A stretch of 64,000 nucleotides of DNA from Labilibaculum sp. DW002 (GCF_029029525.1 NZ_JAKJSC010000001.1:2764987-2828986), one strand, 5' to 3'. Counted from the first letter of the stretch, positions 27,703 to 35,012 are shown. Translations and numbers: made by a program. Notes: a model not told the origin generated them from the sequence alone.

Positions 27703-29214
27703 ATGGCTTTAATAAATTCTCTGGTTAGCTGGTTTAATACAAAAAGACTTTCTCAGATCGATTTTTTCAAAAATCATCCGATAGAAACTCAAATGGAAAC
27801 CCTAACCCAATTAATTGATCAAGCATCCAATACGGAATGGGGCAAGAAGTATAACTTCAAGAACATTCATTCACTTGCTGAATTCCAAGAGCGATTGCCT
27901 ATAACAACCTACGAAAGTGTTGAAGGCTATATTGATCGTTTACGAAAAGGAGAACAGAATATTTTGTGGCCTAGCGAAATTAAGTGGTTTGCAAAATCAT
28001 CTGGTACAACTAACTCTAAGAGCAAATTTATTCCTGTGAGCAAAGAAGCCATGGAAGATTGTCATTTTAGAGGAGGGAAAGATATTTTAACTCTTTATAC
28101 TTCATTGTTTCCTGAAACAGGTATTCTCAAGGGCAAAGGACTCACTTTGGGTGGATCTCATCAAATTAACAACCTAAGCAATGAATCTTACTACGGTGAT
28201 TTATCTGCTATTCTAATTCAAAACTTACCCTTTTGGGCCGATTTTATTCGTACTCCTGACACTTCGATAGTGCTTTTGGAAGAATGGGAAGAAAAGTTGA
28301 ATAAAATGACCGAAGCAACACTTAACGAAAATGTAACGAGTCTTTCGGGTGTGCCTTCCTGGTATCTGGTATTACTTAAACATGTCTTAAAAGTTAGTGG
28401 TAGAAAAAGTATTCATGACATATGGCCAAATTTGGAACTTTTTGTTCATGGTGGTGTTTGTTTTGATCCATATCGTGACCAATTCAACTCATTACTTCCA
28501 ACTGATAAAATGAATTATATGGAAACCTATAATGCTTCGGAAGGTTTCTTTGGTATTCAAGACGATTTGGATGACAAATCGATGTTGCTTATGCTCGATT
28601 ATGGTATCTACTATGAGTTTATTCCTCTGGAAAATGTGAATGATGAAAACCCCAAAGTTATAAGTATCGAAGAGGTAGAGCTGTATAAAAACTACGCTAT
28701 TATTATTACAACTAATGGTGGATTATGGCGTTATCAAATTGGTGACACCGTGCAATTCACTTCCTTAAAACCATACAAATTCAAAATTTCAGGACGAACC
28801 AAACTCTTTATTAATGCATTTGGTGAAGAGATTATAATAGACAATGCTGAAAAAGCAATGCAAGTAGCATGTTCAAAAACCAACGCCGTTCTAAAGGATT
28901 ATATGGGAGCTCCAATTTTTATGGGGGATAACAGAAAAGGTGCTCATCAATGGCTTATTGAATTCGAAAAAGCTCCTGATAATATCGATGAATTTACTTT
29001 TGTTCTTGACAATGCTTTAATGAGTGTAAATTCGGACTATGAAGCCAAAAGATACAAGAGTATTACGCTAGTAAAACCACAAGTTACCATTGCTAAACCT
29101 GGTTTATTTTATCAATGGTTAAAAGAAAAGGGTAAATTAGGCGGTCAGAATAAAGTTCCGAGACTTTCGAACAACAGAAGCTTAATTGATGAGCTACTCG
29201 AAAAAAACAAGTAA
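27703..29214 (+). CDS. GH3 (auxin-responsive) family acyl-adenylating enzyme
   Basis: 503-aa member of the bacterial branch of the GH3 acyl-acid-amido synthetases (ANL superfamily; not glycoside hydrolase 3). These adenylate a carboxylic acid and may join it to an amine. The phosphate-binding motif AKSSGTTNSKSKFIPVS near residues 103-119 and the later MNYMETYNASEGFFGIQ are the usual A3 and A5 equivalents, and GLWRYQIGDTVQF matches the GH3 family. The substrate in Bacteroidota is unknown. The next gene starts 6 bp after the stop, so the two are co-transcribed. Confidence 0.88.
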   Translation: MALINSLVSWFNTKRLSQIDFFKNHPIETQMETLTQLIDQASNTEWGKKYNFKNIHSLAEFQERLPITTYESVEGYIDRLRKGEQNILWPSEIKWFAKSSGTTNSKSKFIPVSKEAMEDCHFRGGKDILTLYTSLFPETGILKGKGLTLGGSHQINNLSNESYYGDLSAILIQNLPFWADFIRTPDTSIVLLEEWEEKLNKMTEATLNENVTSLSGVPSWYLVLLKHVLKVSGRKSIHDIWPNLELFVHGGVCFDPYRDQFNSLLPTDKMNYMETYNASEGFFGIQDDLDDKSMLLMLDYGIYYEFIPLENVNDENPKVISIEEVELYKNYAIIITTNGGLWRYQIGDTVQFTSLKPYKFKISGRTKLFINAFGEEIIIDNAEKAMQVACSKTNAVLKDYMGAPIFMGDNRKGAHQWLIEFEKAPDNIDEFTFVLDNALMSVNSDYEAKRYKSITLVKPQVTIAKPGLFYQWLKEKGKLGGQNKVPRLSNNRSLIDELLEKNK

Positions 29215-29220
29215 ACAACT

Positions 29221-29991
29221 ATGTTACAATTTCTTATTTGGTTGATTTATATTCTTCCAGTTCAACAAGCCCCAATAATAAACCATTCTCATGATTTTTT
29301 TGTAGTGGATCATTGGGGCAATATCATCATGGTTGGAAATAACGAAATTCAAACATTCAATTCCAAAGGTGATAAAATCGCTTCTTTTTCCAATTCTATG
29401 TTAGGAGAAATAGCGACAATTGATGCCTCTAACCCTCTTCGCTTACTGGTATTTTACAAAGAATTCAACCAAGTACTCTTTCTCGATCGCAATTTAGCTG
29501 AAATTGGGACTGAAATTGACTTGTACGAATATTCTGAAAATGAAACGGAGTTGTTATGCTCTTCTCCTCATGGTGGTTTTTGGATCTATAACTCTATAGA
29601 TAACCAAACGATGCATATTTCTGAATTTGGAAAAACAATCAATAAAAGTATTATATTATCTGATTTTTGGGGAAGTACAATCCCATCATCCATGCATATT
29701 TATGCAAACGACTTGTACCTTCTTTATCCTGAAAAAGGAATTTTAATATTGGACCAAAACGGACAATTCAAAAAAAAGATATCTATTCCTGAAATTCAAA
29801 ATTTTCAGGTAAATCAAAATTCTATTATTTACGCCAAGCAATCTGGCCTCTACTCTTTTAATGCTCTTCAAAAAGAAGACACATTAATTTATCAATTTGA
29901 GAAGCAAGAGATTCAAAATGTAGTGATTTATGACTATAAAATCTACCTCTCCAATAAAAAATCAATATCAATTACACCATTAACTAACTGA
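29221..29991 (+). CDS. Exported protein of unknown function, propeller-like
   Basis: 256-aa protein with a hydrophobic N-terminus (LQFLIWLIYILPV) that may be a signal peptide or anchor. The rest is built from short repeating beta segments (HDFFVVDHWGNIIMVGNNEI, GKGDK-type turns, SPHGGFWIYNSIDNQTM, LYLLYPEKGILILDQNG), as in a beta-propeller. No catalytic motif is visible and I recognise no family. It begins 6 bp after the GH3-type enzyme and shares its transcript. Confidence 0.7.
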   Translation: MLQFLIWLIYILPVQQAPIINHSHDFFVVDHWGNIIMVGNNEIQTFNSKGDKIASFSNSMLGEIATIDASNPLRLLVFYKEFNQVLFLDRNLAEIGTEIDLYEYSENETELLCSSPHGGFWIYNSIDNQTMHISEFGKTINKSIILSDFWGSTIPSSMHIYANDLYLLYPEKGILILDQNGQFKKKISIPEIQNFQVNQNSIIYAKQSGLYSFNALQKEDTLIYQFEKQEIQNVVIYDYKIYLSNKKSISITPLTN

Positions 29992-30089
29992 TTAAAACCA
30001 ATCTGCACTTTCGTGTGACTTTTAACCAATTGATATCCAGAAATAAATTCTTAATTTTAGTTGCCTTTTTTATTTAAAGTAAACATAAC

Positions 30090-30704
30090 ATGCACATTGC
30101 AGTTGCCGGAAATATTGGTGCAGGTAAAACTACACTAGCAGGATTATTAGCAAAACATTACGGATGGGAAGCTCATTTCGAAGATGTAGATGAAAACCCG
30201 TATTTAAATGATTTTTACGACGATATGAAAAGATGGTCTTTTGCCCTGCAGATCCACTTTTTAAACAGTCGATTCAATCAAGTATTGGCATTACGAAAAT
30301 CTGGAAAAGAAATTATTCAAGATAGAACGATTTACGAGGATGCTTATATTTTTGCTCCTAATTTAGAGTCGATGAGTCTGATGCCAAAAAGAGATTTTGA
30401 CAATTACCTTTCTCTTTTTAACATCATGAGTTCTCTTATACAACCTCCTGATTTACTGATATACTTACGTGCCTCGATACCTACTTTGGTTGAACACATT
30501 CAAGCTAGAGGTCGCGATTACGAAGAAACCATTCGTTTGGATTATCTGAAAAGATTAAATGAGCGATACGAAGCTTGGATTAGTGGCTATAAGAATGGTA
30601 AACTTTTGATTATTGATGTAGATAACATCGATTTTATGGGTAAGCCAAAAGACCTAAGTGAAGTTATTAATAAGATTGATGCTCAACTAAACGGTCTATT
30701 TTAA
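30090..30704 (+). CDS. Deoxynucleoside kinase, copy 1
   Basis: P-loop kinase of the dCK/dGK/dAK family, which phosphorylates a deoxynucleoside to its monophosphate for salvage. P-loop GNIGAGKTT at 7-15, the catalytic and base-binding DRTIYED at 78-84, and the LID-type arginines in RGRDYEETIRLDYL are present. Length 204 aa is normal. The next gene is a second copy 54 bp downstream, aligning without gaps at about 70% identity by hand count. In organisms with two such kinases the subunits may differ in base preference or form heterodimers. Confidence 0.92.
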   Translation: MHIAVAGNIGAGKTTLAGLLAKHYGWEAHFEDVDENPYLNDFYDDMKRWSFALQIHFLNSRFNQVLALRKSGKEIIQDRTIYEDAYIFAPNLESMSLMPKRDFDNYLSLFNIMSSLIQPPDLLIYLRASIPTLVEHIQARGRDYEETIRLDYLKRLNERYEAWISGYKNGKLLIIDVDNIDFMGKPKDLSEVINKIDAQLNGLF

Positions 30705-30758
30705 TTTAGGTGAATGAATTTCAAATTCATTACGAACAACTCTTAATTCAATAACACT

Positions 30759-31373
30759 ATGCATATTGCAGTAGCCGGTAATATCGGATCTGGGAAAACT
30801 ACCCTTACAGAACTCTTAGCGAAACATTACAATTGGGAAGCACATTACGAAGAAGTGGATGAAAATCCATATCTAAATGATTTCTACGATGATATGCAAA
30901 GATGGTCTTTTAATCTTCAGATCTATTTTTTAAAGAGCCGTTTCAATCAGATTATGGAAATCCGTAAATCGGGTAAAAACGTAATTCAAGATAGAACCAT
31001 TTACGAAGACGCCATGATTTTTGCTCCTAATTTGTACGATATGGAGCTAATGAGCGAGCGTGATTTTAAAAACTACAATAACCTATTCGAATTGATGGGA
31101 TCGATGGTTCAAGCACCAGATCTGCTAATCTATTTAAGATCTTCAGTACCTACTTTGGTTAACAACATCCAAAAAAGAGGTCGTAATTACGAAGAAACCA
31201 TTCGTTTAGATTACCTAAAGAATTTGAATACTCGTTACGAAAATTGGATCAAAAATTATTCAAGAGGGAAACTACTTATTATCGATGCCGAAAATCTTGA
31301 TTTTCTTGAAAACCCAGAAGATTTAAATGGGATTGTAGATAAAGTAGAAGCTCAAATTCACGGATTGTTTTAA
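30759..31373 (+). CDS. Deoxynucleoside kinase, copy 2
   Basis: Tandem paralogue of the preceding gene, also exactly 204 aa. P-loop GNIGSGKTT at 7-15 and DRTIYED at 78-84 are intact, as is RGRNYEETIRLDYL. Differences from copy 1 concentrate in residues 81-120 and the C-terminal 40 residues, which include substrate-lining and dimer-contact positions, consistent with divergence in specificity. It ends in a 4-bp overlap with the convergent barrel-protein gene. Confidence 0.92.
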   Translation: MHIAVAGNIGSGKTTLTELLAKHYNWEAHYEEVDENPYLNDFYDDMQRWSFNLQIYFLKSRFNQIMEIRKSGKNVIQDRTIYEDAMIFAPNLYDMELMSERDFKNYNNLFELMGSMVQAPDLLIYLRSSVPTLVNNIQKRGRNYEETIRLDYLKNLNTRYENWIKNYSRGKLLIIDAENLDFLENPEDLNGIVDKVEAQIHGLF

Positions 31374-31999
31374 AAACGATAAAACAATCCTATTGATAGT
31401 TCTGGCAGAGATAACTTATCTAGGCCAGAATAGGTATTAATTTCATCTGACAGATTGGGAATATATATATACCTTAAATTCATATCAAAGCACAATTCAT
31501 CGGAGAGATTATACAAAAAACCAATATTGGGAGCTAATCCTACTTTATTGTCTTTTAATGTGCTTTTAAAATTTCCTGTTCCAGCTGAAATTGCCAAATA
31601 ATCTACTTTATTTCTGTAAGAAAAGTATCCAAAGGCTAAAGAAGTATAAGGTCTAAAATCTCTGTCCCAGCTATCAAAATAATAAGATGCTCTAAGTAAA
31701 GCGGATCCAATATTATAATCTACATCATAACTTCCTCTGTGATCACCATCCCAAAATTCATCTTGCCCCAATAAACTATAGGATAATTCTACTCCAACAC
31801 TTATCTTTTTGTTCAGCATCAATTGTCCGGCAATTCTAAAGGAAGGTCCAGCTTTCGCCTGATCTCCAAAATCACCTAAAGGGTATTGGTACCCAACTGA
31901 GGCTCCAATTAAAAATTTACCATCCTTGTAATATTGTGCGTTGCTTTTTGAAAAAAAACCAAGTATGGCAACTAAGAAGAGTAGATATCTTAAATTCAT
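31370..31999 (-). CDS. Outer-membrane beta-barrel protein
   Basis: 209-aa protein with a signal peptide (residues 1-21, ending KSNA/QYYKDG) and a mature part of alternating amphipathic strands: FLIGASVGYQYPLGDFG, SVGVELSYSL, YDVDYNIGSALLRASYYF, RPYTSLAFGYFSY. It ends LSIGLFYRF, the terminal phenylalanine typical of barrels inserted by the Bam complex. It looks like a small eight-strand barrel of the OmpX/OmpW or PorT type. Function unknown. It overlaps the 3' end of the second kinase gene by 4 bp. Confidence 0.8.
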   Translation of the reverse strand: MNLRYLLFLVAILGFFSKSNAQYYKDGKFLIGASVGYQYPLGDFGDQAKAGPSFRIAGQLMLNKKISVGVELSYSLLGQDEFWDGDHRGSYDVDYNIGSALLRASYYFDSWDRDFRPYTSLAFGYFSYRNKVDYLAISAGTGNFKSTLKDNKVGLAPNIGFLYNLSDELCFDMNLRYIYIPNLSDEINTYSGLDKLSLPELSIGLFYRF

Positions 32000-32084
32000 T
32001 GACTGAAACTTTAATTTTTGTACTGCTAAAATACAAAAAAATGGGAACCGATTTGGCTCCCATTTTCTATTCTTTTAAAATGAT

Positions 32085-33275
32085 TTATTCAATCACTTTA
32101 AGTTCTTTACCTACTTTAATGAAAGCAGCTAAAGCTTTGTCAAGATGCTCTTTAGTATGAGCAGCAGATAATTGAATTCTAATACGAGCCTGCTCCTTTG
32201 GAACAACCGGGAAGAAGAAACCAATTACATAAATGCCTTCTTCCAGTAATTTTGCAGCAAACTGCTGAGATAAAACTGCATCATAAAGCATCAATGCGTT
32301 AATTGCAGAATCAGAAGGTTTCACATCGAAGCCAGCTTCACGCAATTGTGTACTGAAGTATTTTGCATTCCAGATCACCTTATCTCTCAACTCAGTTGAC
32401 TCACTTAACATATCAAATACTGCGATAGAAGCACCGACGATTGCTGGTGATAATGAATTTGAGAATAAGTATGGACGAGAACGCTGACGTAACATGTCGA
32501 TAATCTCTTTCTTTCCTGTTGTGAATCCACCTAATCCGCCACCTAGAGCTTTACCCAAAGTGCTTGTGATAATATCAACACGATCCATGCAGTTATGATA
32601 CTCGTGAGTTCCACGACCTGTTTCTCCAATAAATCCTGAAGAGTGAGAATCGTCAACCATGACTAAAGCATTATACTTATCTGCCAGATCACAAATTTCG
32701 TTTAACTTAGCAATATCACCGTCCATAGAGAATACACCATCAGTAACGATAATTCTGTAACGTTGAGCTTGTGCAACTTTCAATTGTGCTTCCAAATCAG
32801 CCATATCAGCATGCTTGTAGCGGTAACGAGCCGATTTACACAAACGAACACCATCGATAATTGAAGCGTGATTCAATTCATCAGAAATAATGGCATCTTC
32901 TTTAGAGAAAAGTGGTTCGAAAACCCCGCCATTTGCATCAAATGCAGCAGCGTAAAGAATGGTATCTTCAGTACCAAAAAACTTGGCAATTTTACCTTCC
33001 AATTCTTTATGAATATCAGTTGTTCCGCAAATGAAACGAACCGAAGACATACCATAACCGTGAGTATCTAAGGCTTTCTTAGCACCTTCGATTACTCTTG
33101 GATGAGATGATAATCCCAAATAATTGTTGGCACAAAAATTTAATACCTCATCACCAGTTGATACTTTAATTTCAGCACCTTGAGGAGAAGTAATAATTCT
33201 CTCGTTTTTGTACAAGCCCGATTCTTTAATAGATTCGATCTCACCAGCCAAATAGTCTTTGAATTTTCCGTACAT
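32085..33275 (-). CDS. kbl: Glycine C-acetyltransferase (2-amino-3-ketobutyrate CoA ligase)
   Basis: PLP enzyme of the alpha-oxoamine synthase family (396 aa) that converts 2-amino-3-oxobutyrate and CoA to glycine and acetyl-CoA in threonine breakdown. The PLP lysine is Lys242 in TSTLGKALGG; VDDSHSSGFIG and SDELNHASIIDG are the other family motifs. The N-terminus MYGKFKDYLAGEIESIKESG fits Kbl rather than BioF or HemA. No threonine dehydrogenase (tdh) gene lies in this window. Single-gene unit. Confidence 0.94.
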   Translation of the reverse strand: MYGKFKDYLAGEIESIKESGLYKNERIITSPQGAEIKVSTGDEVLNFCANNYLGLSSHPRVIEGAKKALDTHGYGMSSVRFICGTTDIHKELEGKIAKFFGTEDTILYAAAFDANGGVFEPLFSKEDAIISDELNHASIIDGVRLCKSARYRYKHADMADLEAQLKVAQAQRYRIIVTDGVFSMDGDIAKLNEICDLADKYNALVMVDDSHSSGFIGETGRGTHEYHNCMDRVDIITSTLGKALGGGLGGFTTGKKEIIDMLRQRSRPYLFSNSLSPAIVGASIAVFDMLSESTELRDKVIWNAKYFSTQLREAGFDVKPSDSAINALMLYDAVLSQQFAAKLLEEGIYVIGFFFPVVPKEQARIRIQLSAAHTKEHLDKALAAFIKVGKELKVIE

Positions 33276-33660
33276 AAGTATTTGTTGTTTATTTTGTATT
33301 AGTGTTTGAGTGTATTCAAAATTTCACATCAAAATTACAATAAAATTTGTCTTCATCCGAAGTGATAAACTGTTTTTTCCATCTCTTTTTCTTCTTTCCA
33401 AAGTAAAGTTTACTGTAAATATTAAATTCTTTCAGAATTCTCCCTGTTCACCCAACTTGTCATTATCAATATTGAAAAACAAACACATAGATCCTTTTTT
33501 ACTGATGTTAAAACACCATCATAAAAAGAAAATTATATTTTTTTGAAAAAATTTTGAGCGAGTTGTTGTATTATTGAACAAATCCTATTAGTTTTGCATC
33601 GCAATTTTCCTCCAGAATGTACGCCAAATGTACAACTCAGAAGAAAATTGCGAATTATAT
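33276..33660. other. Gap between kbl and the tRNA-Asn cluster
   Basis: AT-rich 385-bp gap. Its right part carries the tRNA promoter (33566-33596). A 78-codon open frame at 33310-33546 is Lys/Phe/Ile rich and not protein-like; I do not annotate it. Confidence 0.6.
33566..33596 (+). promoter_or_regulatory. Promoter of the tRNA-Asn cluster
   Basis: -33 TTG at 33566-33568, 20-nt spacer, -7 TAGTTTTG at 33589-33596. Transcription would start near 33603, about 58 nt before the first tRNA. Confidence 0.6.
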
Positions 33661-33734
33661 TCCTTTTTAGCTCAGTTGGTTAGAGCATCTGACTGTTAAT
33701 CAGAGGGTCCCTGGTTCGAGTCCAGGAAAGGGAG
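33661..33734 (+). tRNA. tRNA-Asn(GTT), copy 1
   Basis: 74-nt cloverleaf without encoded CCA. Acceptor stem TCCTTTT pairs with AAAGGGA, D-arm GCTCAGTTGGTTAGAGC, anticodon stem TCTGA/TCAGA around loop CTGTTAA with anticodon GTT at 33695-33697, T-arm CCTGG-TTCGAGT-CCAGG. Discriminator G. Followed by a hairpin with AAAAACC/GGTTTTT (33736-33759). Confidence 0.97.
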
Positions 33735-33780
33735 CAAAAACCAATACTGTGAGGTTTTTAAAAATAATTTAGGATTGTAT

Positions 33781-33854
33781 TCCTTTTTAGCTCAGTTGGT
33801 TAGAGCATCTGACTGTTAATCAGAGGGTCCCTGGTTCGAGTCCAGGAAAGGGAG
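33781..33854 (+). tRNA. tRNA-Asn(GTT), copy 2
   Basis: Identical to copy 1, 120 bp downstream, with the same spacer hairpin after it (33856-33879). Anticodon GTT at 33815-33817. A recent tandem duplication. Confidence 0.97.
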
Positions 33855-33898
33855 CAAAAACCGATGCTGTGAGGTTTTTAAAAAGAATATCAGTTTAT

Positions 33899-33972
33899 TC
33901 CTTCTTAGCTCAGTTGGTTAGAGCATCTGACTGTTAATCAGAGGGTCCTAGGTTCAAGTCCTAGAGAGGGAG
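33899..33972 (+). tRNA. tRNA-Asn(GTT), copy 3
   Basis: Variant of copies 1 and 2 with acceptor TCCTTCT/AGAGGGA and T-arm CCTAG-GTTCAAGTC-CTAG; compensatory changes keep both stems paired. Anticodon GTT at 33933-33935. Followed directly by the terminator at 33979. The degenerate copies downstream share its GAGAGGGAG 3' end, so they derive from this copy and not from copies 1 or 2. Confidence 0.96.
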
Positions 33973-33978
33973 CTACAG

Positions 33979-34006
33979 AAAGCCATTCATTGCGAATGGC
34001 TTTTTT
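33979..34006 (+). terminator. Terminator T1 after tRNA-Asn copy 3
   Basis: Stem AAAGCCATTC/GAATGGCTTT with loop ATTGC and a T-run. The same hairpin recurs at 34232, 34485 and 34933, each time after a tRNA-Asn 3' end. Confidence 0.9.
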
Positions 34007-34143
34007 GTGCTCTGAATTTTTATTTCCCCACAAAATTTGTGAAAAATTTAATCTTAAGCATATATTTTATAATCTTCTAAAAATAACTTACATACTGAAT
34101 ATAAGGGATAAGCGGTACGATTCATAAAAAAATTAAAACACAA

Positions 34144-34225
34144 TCCCTTCTAGATCAGATAGTTATGGCACTTAACTGTTGATCAGTCCCGACTGGTCGG
34201 GATGGTTCGAGTCCAAGAGAGGGAG
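34144..34225 (+). pseudogene. Degenerate tRNA-Asn, psi-1
   Basis: 82-nt relic aligning without gaps to the first 43 nt of tRNA-Asn copy 3, but with many changes in the D-arm and anticodon stem. Variable and T regions are replaced by the palindrome TCCCGACTGGTCGGGA (34187-34202) followed by TGGTTCGAGTCCA, leaving only a 3-bp T-stem. The GTT anticodon is still readable. The acceptor 3' side GAGAGGGAG is kept. Confidence 0.85.
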
Positions 34226-34231
34226 CAACAG

Positions 34232-34260
34232 AAAGCCATTCATTGCGAATGGCTTTTTTT
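34232..34260 (+). terminator. Terminator T2 after psi-1
   Basis: Same hairpin as T1, stem AAAGCCATTC/GAATGGCTTT, with seven T residues. Confidence 0.88.
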
Positions 34261-34396
34261 GTGCCCTGAATTTTTATTTCCCCACAAAATTTGTGAAAAA
34301 TTTAATCTTAAGCATATATTTTATAATCTTTTAAAATTACTTACATACTGAATATAAGGGATAAGCGGTACAATTCATAAGAAAATTAAAACACAA

Positions 34397-34478
34397 TCCC
34401 TTTTAGGTCAGATAGTTATATCATCTGACTGTTAATCAGTCCCGACTGGTCGGGATGGTTCGAGTCCAAGAGAGGGAG
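34397..34478 (+). pseudogene. Degenerate tRNA-Asn, psi-2
   Basis: 82-nt relic, better preserved than psi-1. Acceptor stem TCCCTTT/AGAGGGA still pairs and the anticodon stem-loop TCTGACTGTTAATCAG is almost intact with anticodon GTT, but the D-stem no longer pairs and the variable region carries the same palindrome TCCCGACTGGTCGGGA (34440-34455). The T-stem is 3 bp. Its hairpin-like long variable arm is not expected in tRNA-Asn. Confidence 0.85.
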
Positions 34479-34530
34479 CAACAGAAAGCCATTCATTGCG
34501 AATGGCTTTTTTTGTGCTCAAAAATTTCTC
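34426..34530. repeat. 105-bp direct repeat, left copy (tRNA 3' half plus terminator)
   Basis: Runs from the anticodon arm of psi-2 through the palindrome, acceptor 3' end and terminator T3 to GTGCTCAAAAATTTCTC. The right copy is 34874-34978, 448 bp away, with three mismatches in 105 positions. Together they bracket the GIY-YIG gene. Confidence 0.9.
34485..34513 (+). terminator. Terminator T3 after psi-2
   Basis: Same hairpin as T1 and T2, followed by seven T residues; it separates psi-2 from the GIY-YIG gene. Confidence 0.88.
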
Positions 34531-34580
34531 CTTCCCTGCCAAATCCTGCATATGTTTAGAAATTTCCCTAAATTAAATTT

Positions 34581-34883
34581 ATGTTTTTCATATATATTCT
34601 ATACTCGCCAACATCTGATAAATATTATTTAGGATACACTGAAAATGTTTCCAAACGAATTTTCATGCATAACAATCCCATAAGAGCAAGTTTTACTTCA
34701 AAACACAAGCCTTGGATTCTCAAAAAAGCATTTAAAGTTGGAGACAATAGAACACTTGCATTAAAAATAGAACGAAAAATAAAGAAAATGAAGAGTCGGA
34801 TATATCTAGAAAAACTATTAGATCCGATGGAAGGAGAAAAAATATTTTCTGATCTCCTAAAAACAATATCCATTGACTGTTAA
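34581..34883 (+). CDS. GIY-YIG family nuclease in a tRNA-derived repeat
   Basis: 100-aa single-domain GIY-YIG protein of the YhbQ/UPF0213 type. The N-terminal signature reads IYILYSPTSDKYYLGYTENV (Tyr5, Ile6, Leu7 and Tyr16, Leu17, Gly18), with the catalytic-type Arg26 in VSKRI, and the Glu/Lys-rich helix LALKIERKIKKMKSRIYLEK near 65-84. Such proteins are putative Mg-dependent endonucleases; the role of this branch is not established. The last three codons and the TAA stop (34872-34883) lie in a copy of the tRNA-Asn anticodon arm, so the gene end was formed by fusion to tRNA sequence. It sits between 105-bp direct repeats. Base composition is like its surroundings. Confidence 0.85.
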   Translation: MFFIYILYSPTSDKYYLGYTENVSKRIFMHNNPIRASFTSKHKPWILKKAFKVGDNRTLALKIERKIKKMKSRIYLEKLLDPMEGEKIFSDLLKTISIDC

Positions 34884-34926
34884 TCAGTCCCGACTGGTCG
34901 GGATGGTTCGAGTCGAAGAGAGGGAG
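34874..34926 (+). pseudogene. tRNA-Asn 3'-half relic, psi-3
   Basis: Begins in the anticodon arm (TGACTGTTAATCAG), then the palindrome TCCCGACTGGTCGGGA (34888-34903), TTCGAGTC and acceptor 3' side GAGAGGGAG. The 5' half is absent; the GIY-YIG coding sequence is there in its place. Confidence 0.85.
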
Positions 34927-34932
34927 CTACGG

Positions 34933-34961
34933 AAAGCCATTCATTGCGAATGGCTTTTTTT
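34933..34961 (+). terminator. Terminator T4 after psi-3
   Basis: Fourth copy of the AAAGCCATTC/GAATGGCTTT hairpin with T-run; it would end transcription of the GIY-YIG gene. Confidence 0.88.
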
Positions 34962-35012
34962 GTGCTCAAAAATTTCTCTTTATTAAATCGAACATCTGTT
35001 CAAAAATTCTTC

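Larger units (their letters stand above)
33979..34231. repeat. 253-bp tandem repeat, unit 1
   Basis: Unit made of the terminator hairpin, about 145 bp of AT-rich spacer and a degenerate tRNA-Asn. It repeats directly as 34232-34484 with only scattered differences, so both hairpins and both pseudo-tRNAs are spaced by exactly 253 bp. Confidence 0.9.
34232..34484. repeat. 253-bp tandem repeat, unit 2
   Basis: Second copy of the unit at 33979-34231, again terminator, spacer and degenerate tRNA-Asn. Differences from unit 1 are a few single-base changes and two compensating one-base length changes. Confidence 0.9.
34874..34978. repeat. 105-bp direct repeat, right copy
   Basis: Right-hand partner of 34426-34530, ending in the same GTGCTCAAAAATTTCTC after terminator T4. 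Confidence 0.9.

Noticed and set aside
33310-33546. 78-codon open frame before the tRNA cluster
   Set aside because: Low-complexity Lys/Phe/Ile composition, no ribosome-binding context, opposite to kbl and not protein-like.
34397-34478. psi-2 as a functional tRNA-Asn
   Set aside because: Acceptor and anticodon stems are close to intact, but the D-stem fails and the T-stem has only 3 bp with an abnormal hairpin variable arm; three good tRNA-Asn genes make it unnecessary.
33979-34484. CRISPR-like array from regularly spaced repeats
   Set aside because: Units are 253 bp with nearly identical spacer and repeat parts, made of tRNA and terminator sequence; no 24-40 bp repeats with unique spacers and no cas genes.
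34581-34883. Homing endonuclease of a group I intron in tRNA-Asn
   Set aside because: No intron core (P, Q, R, S elements) was seen, and the upstream tRNA half is not joined to the 3' half by a spliceable arrangement; the nuclease is the short YhbQ type.
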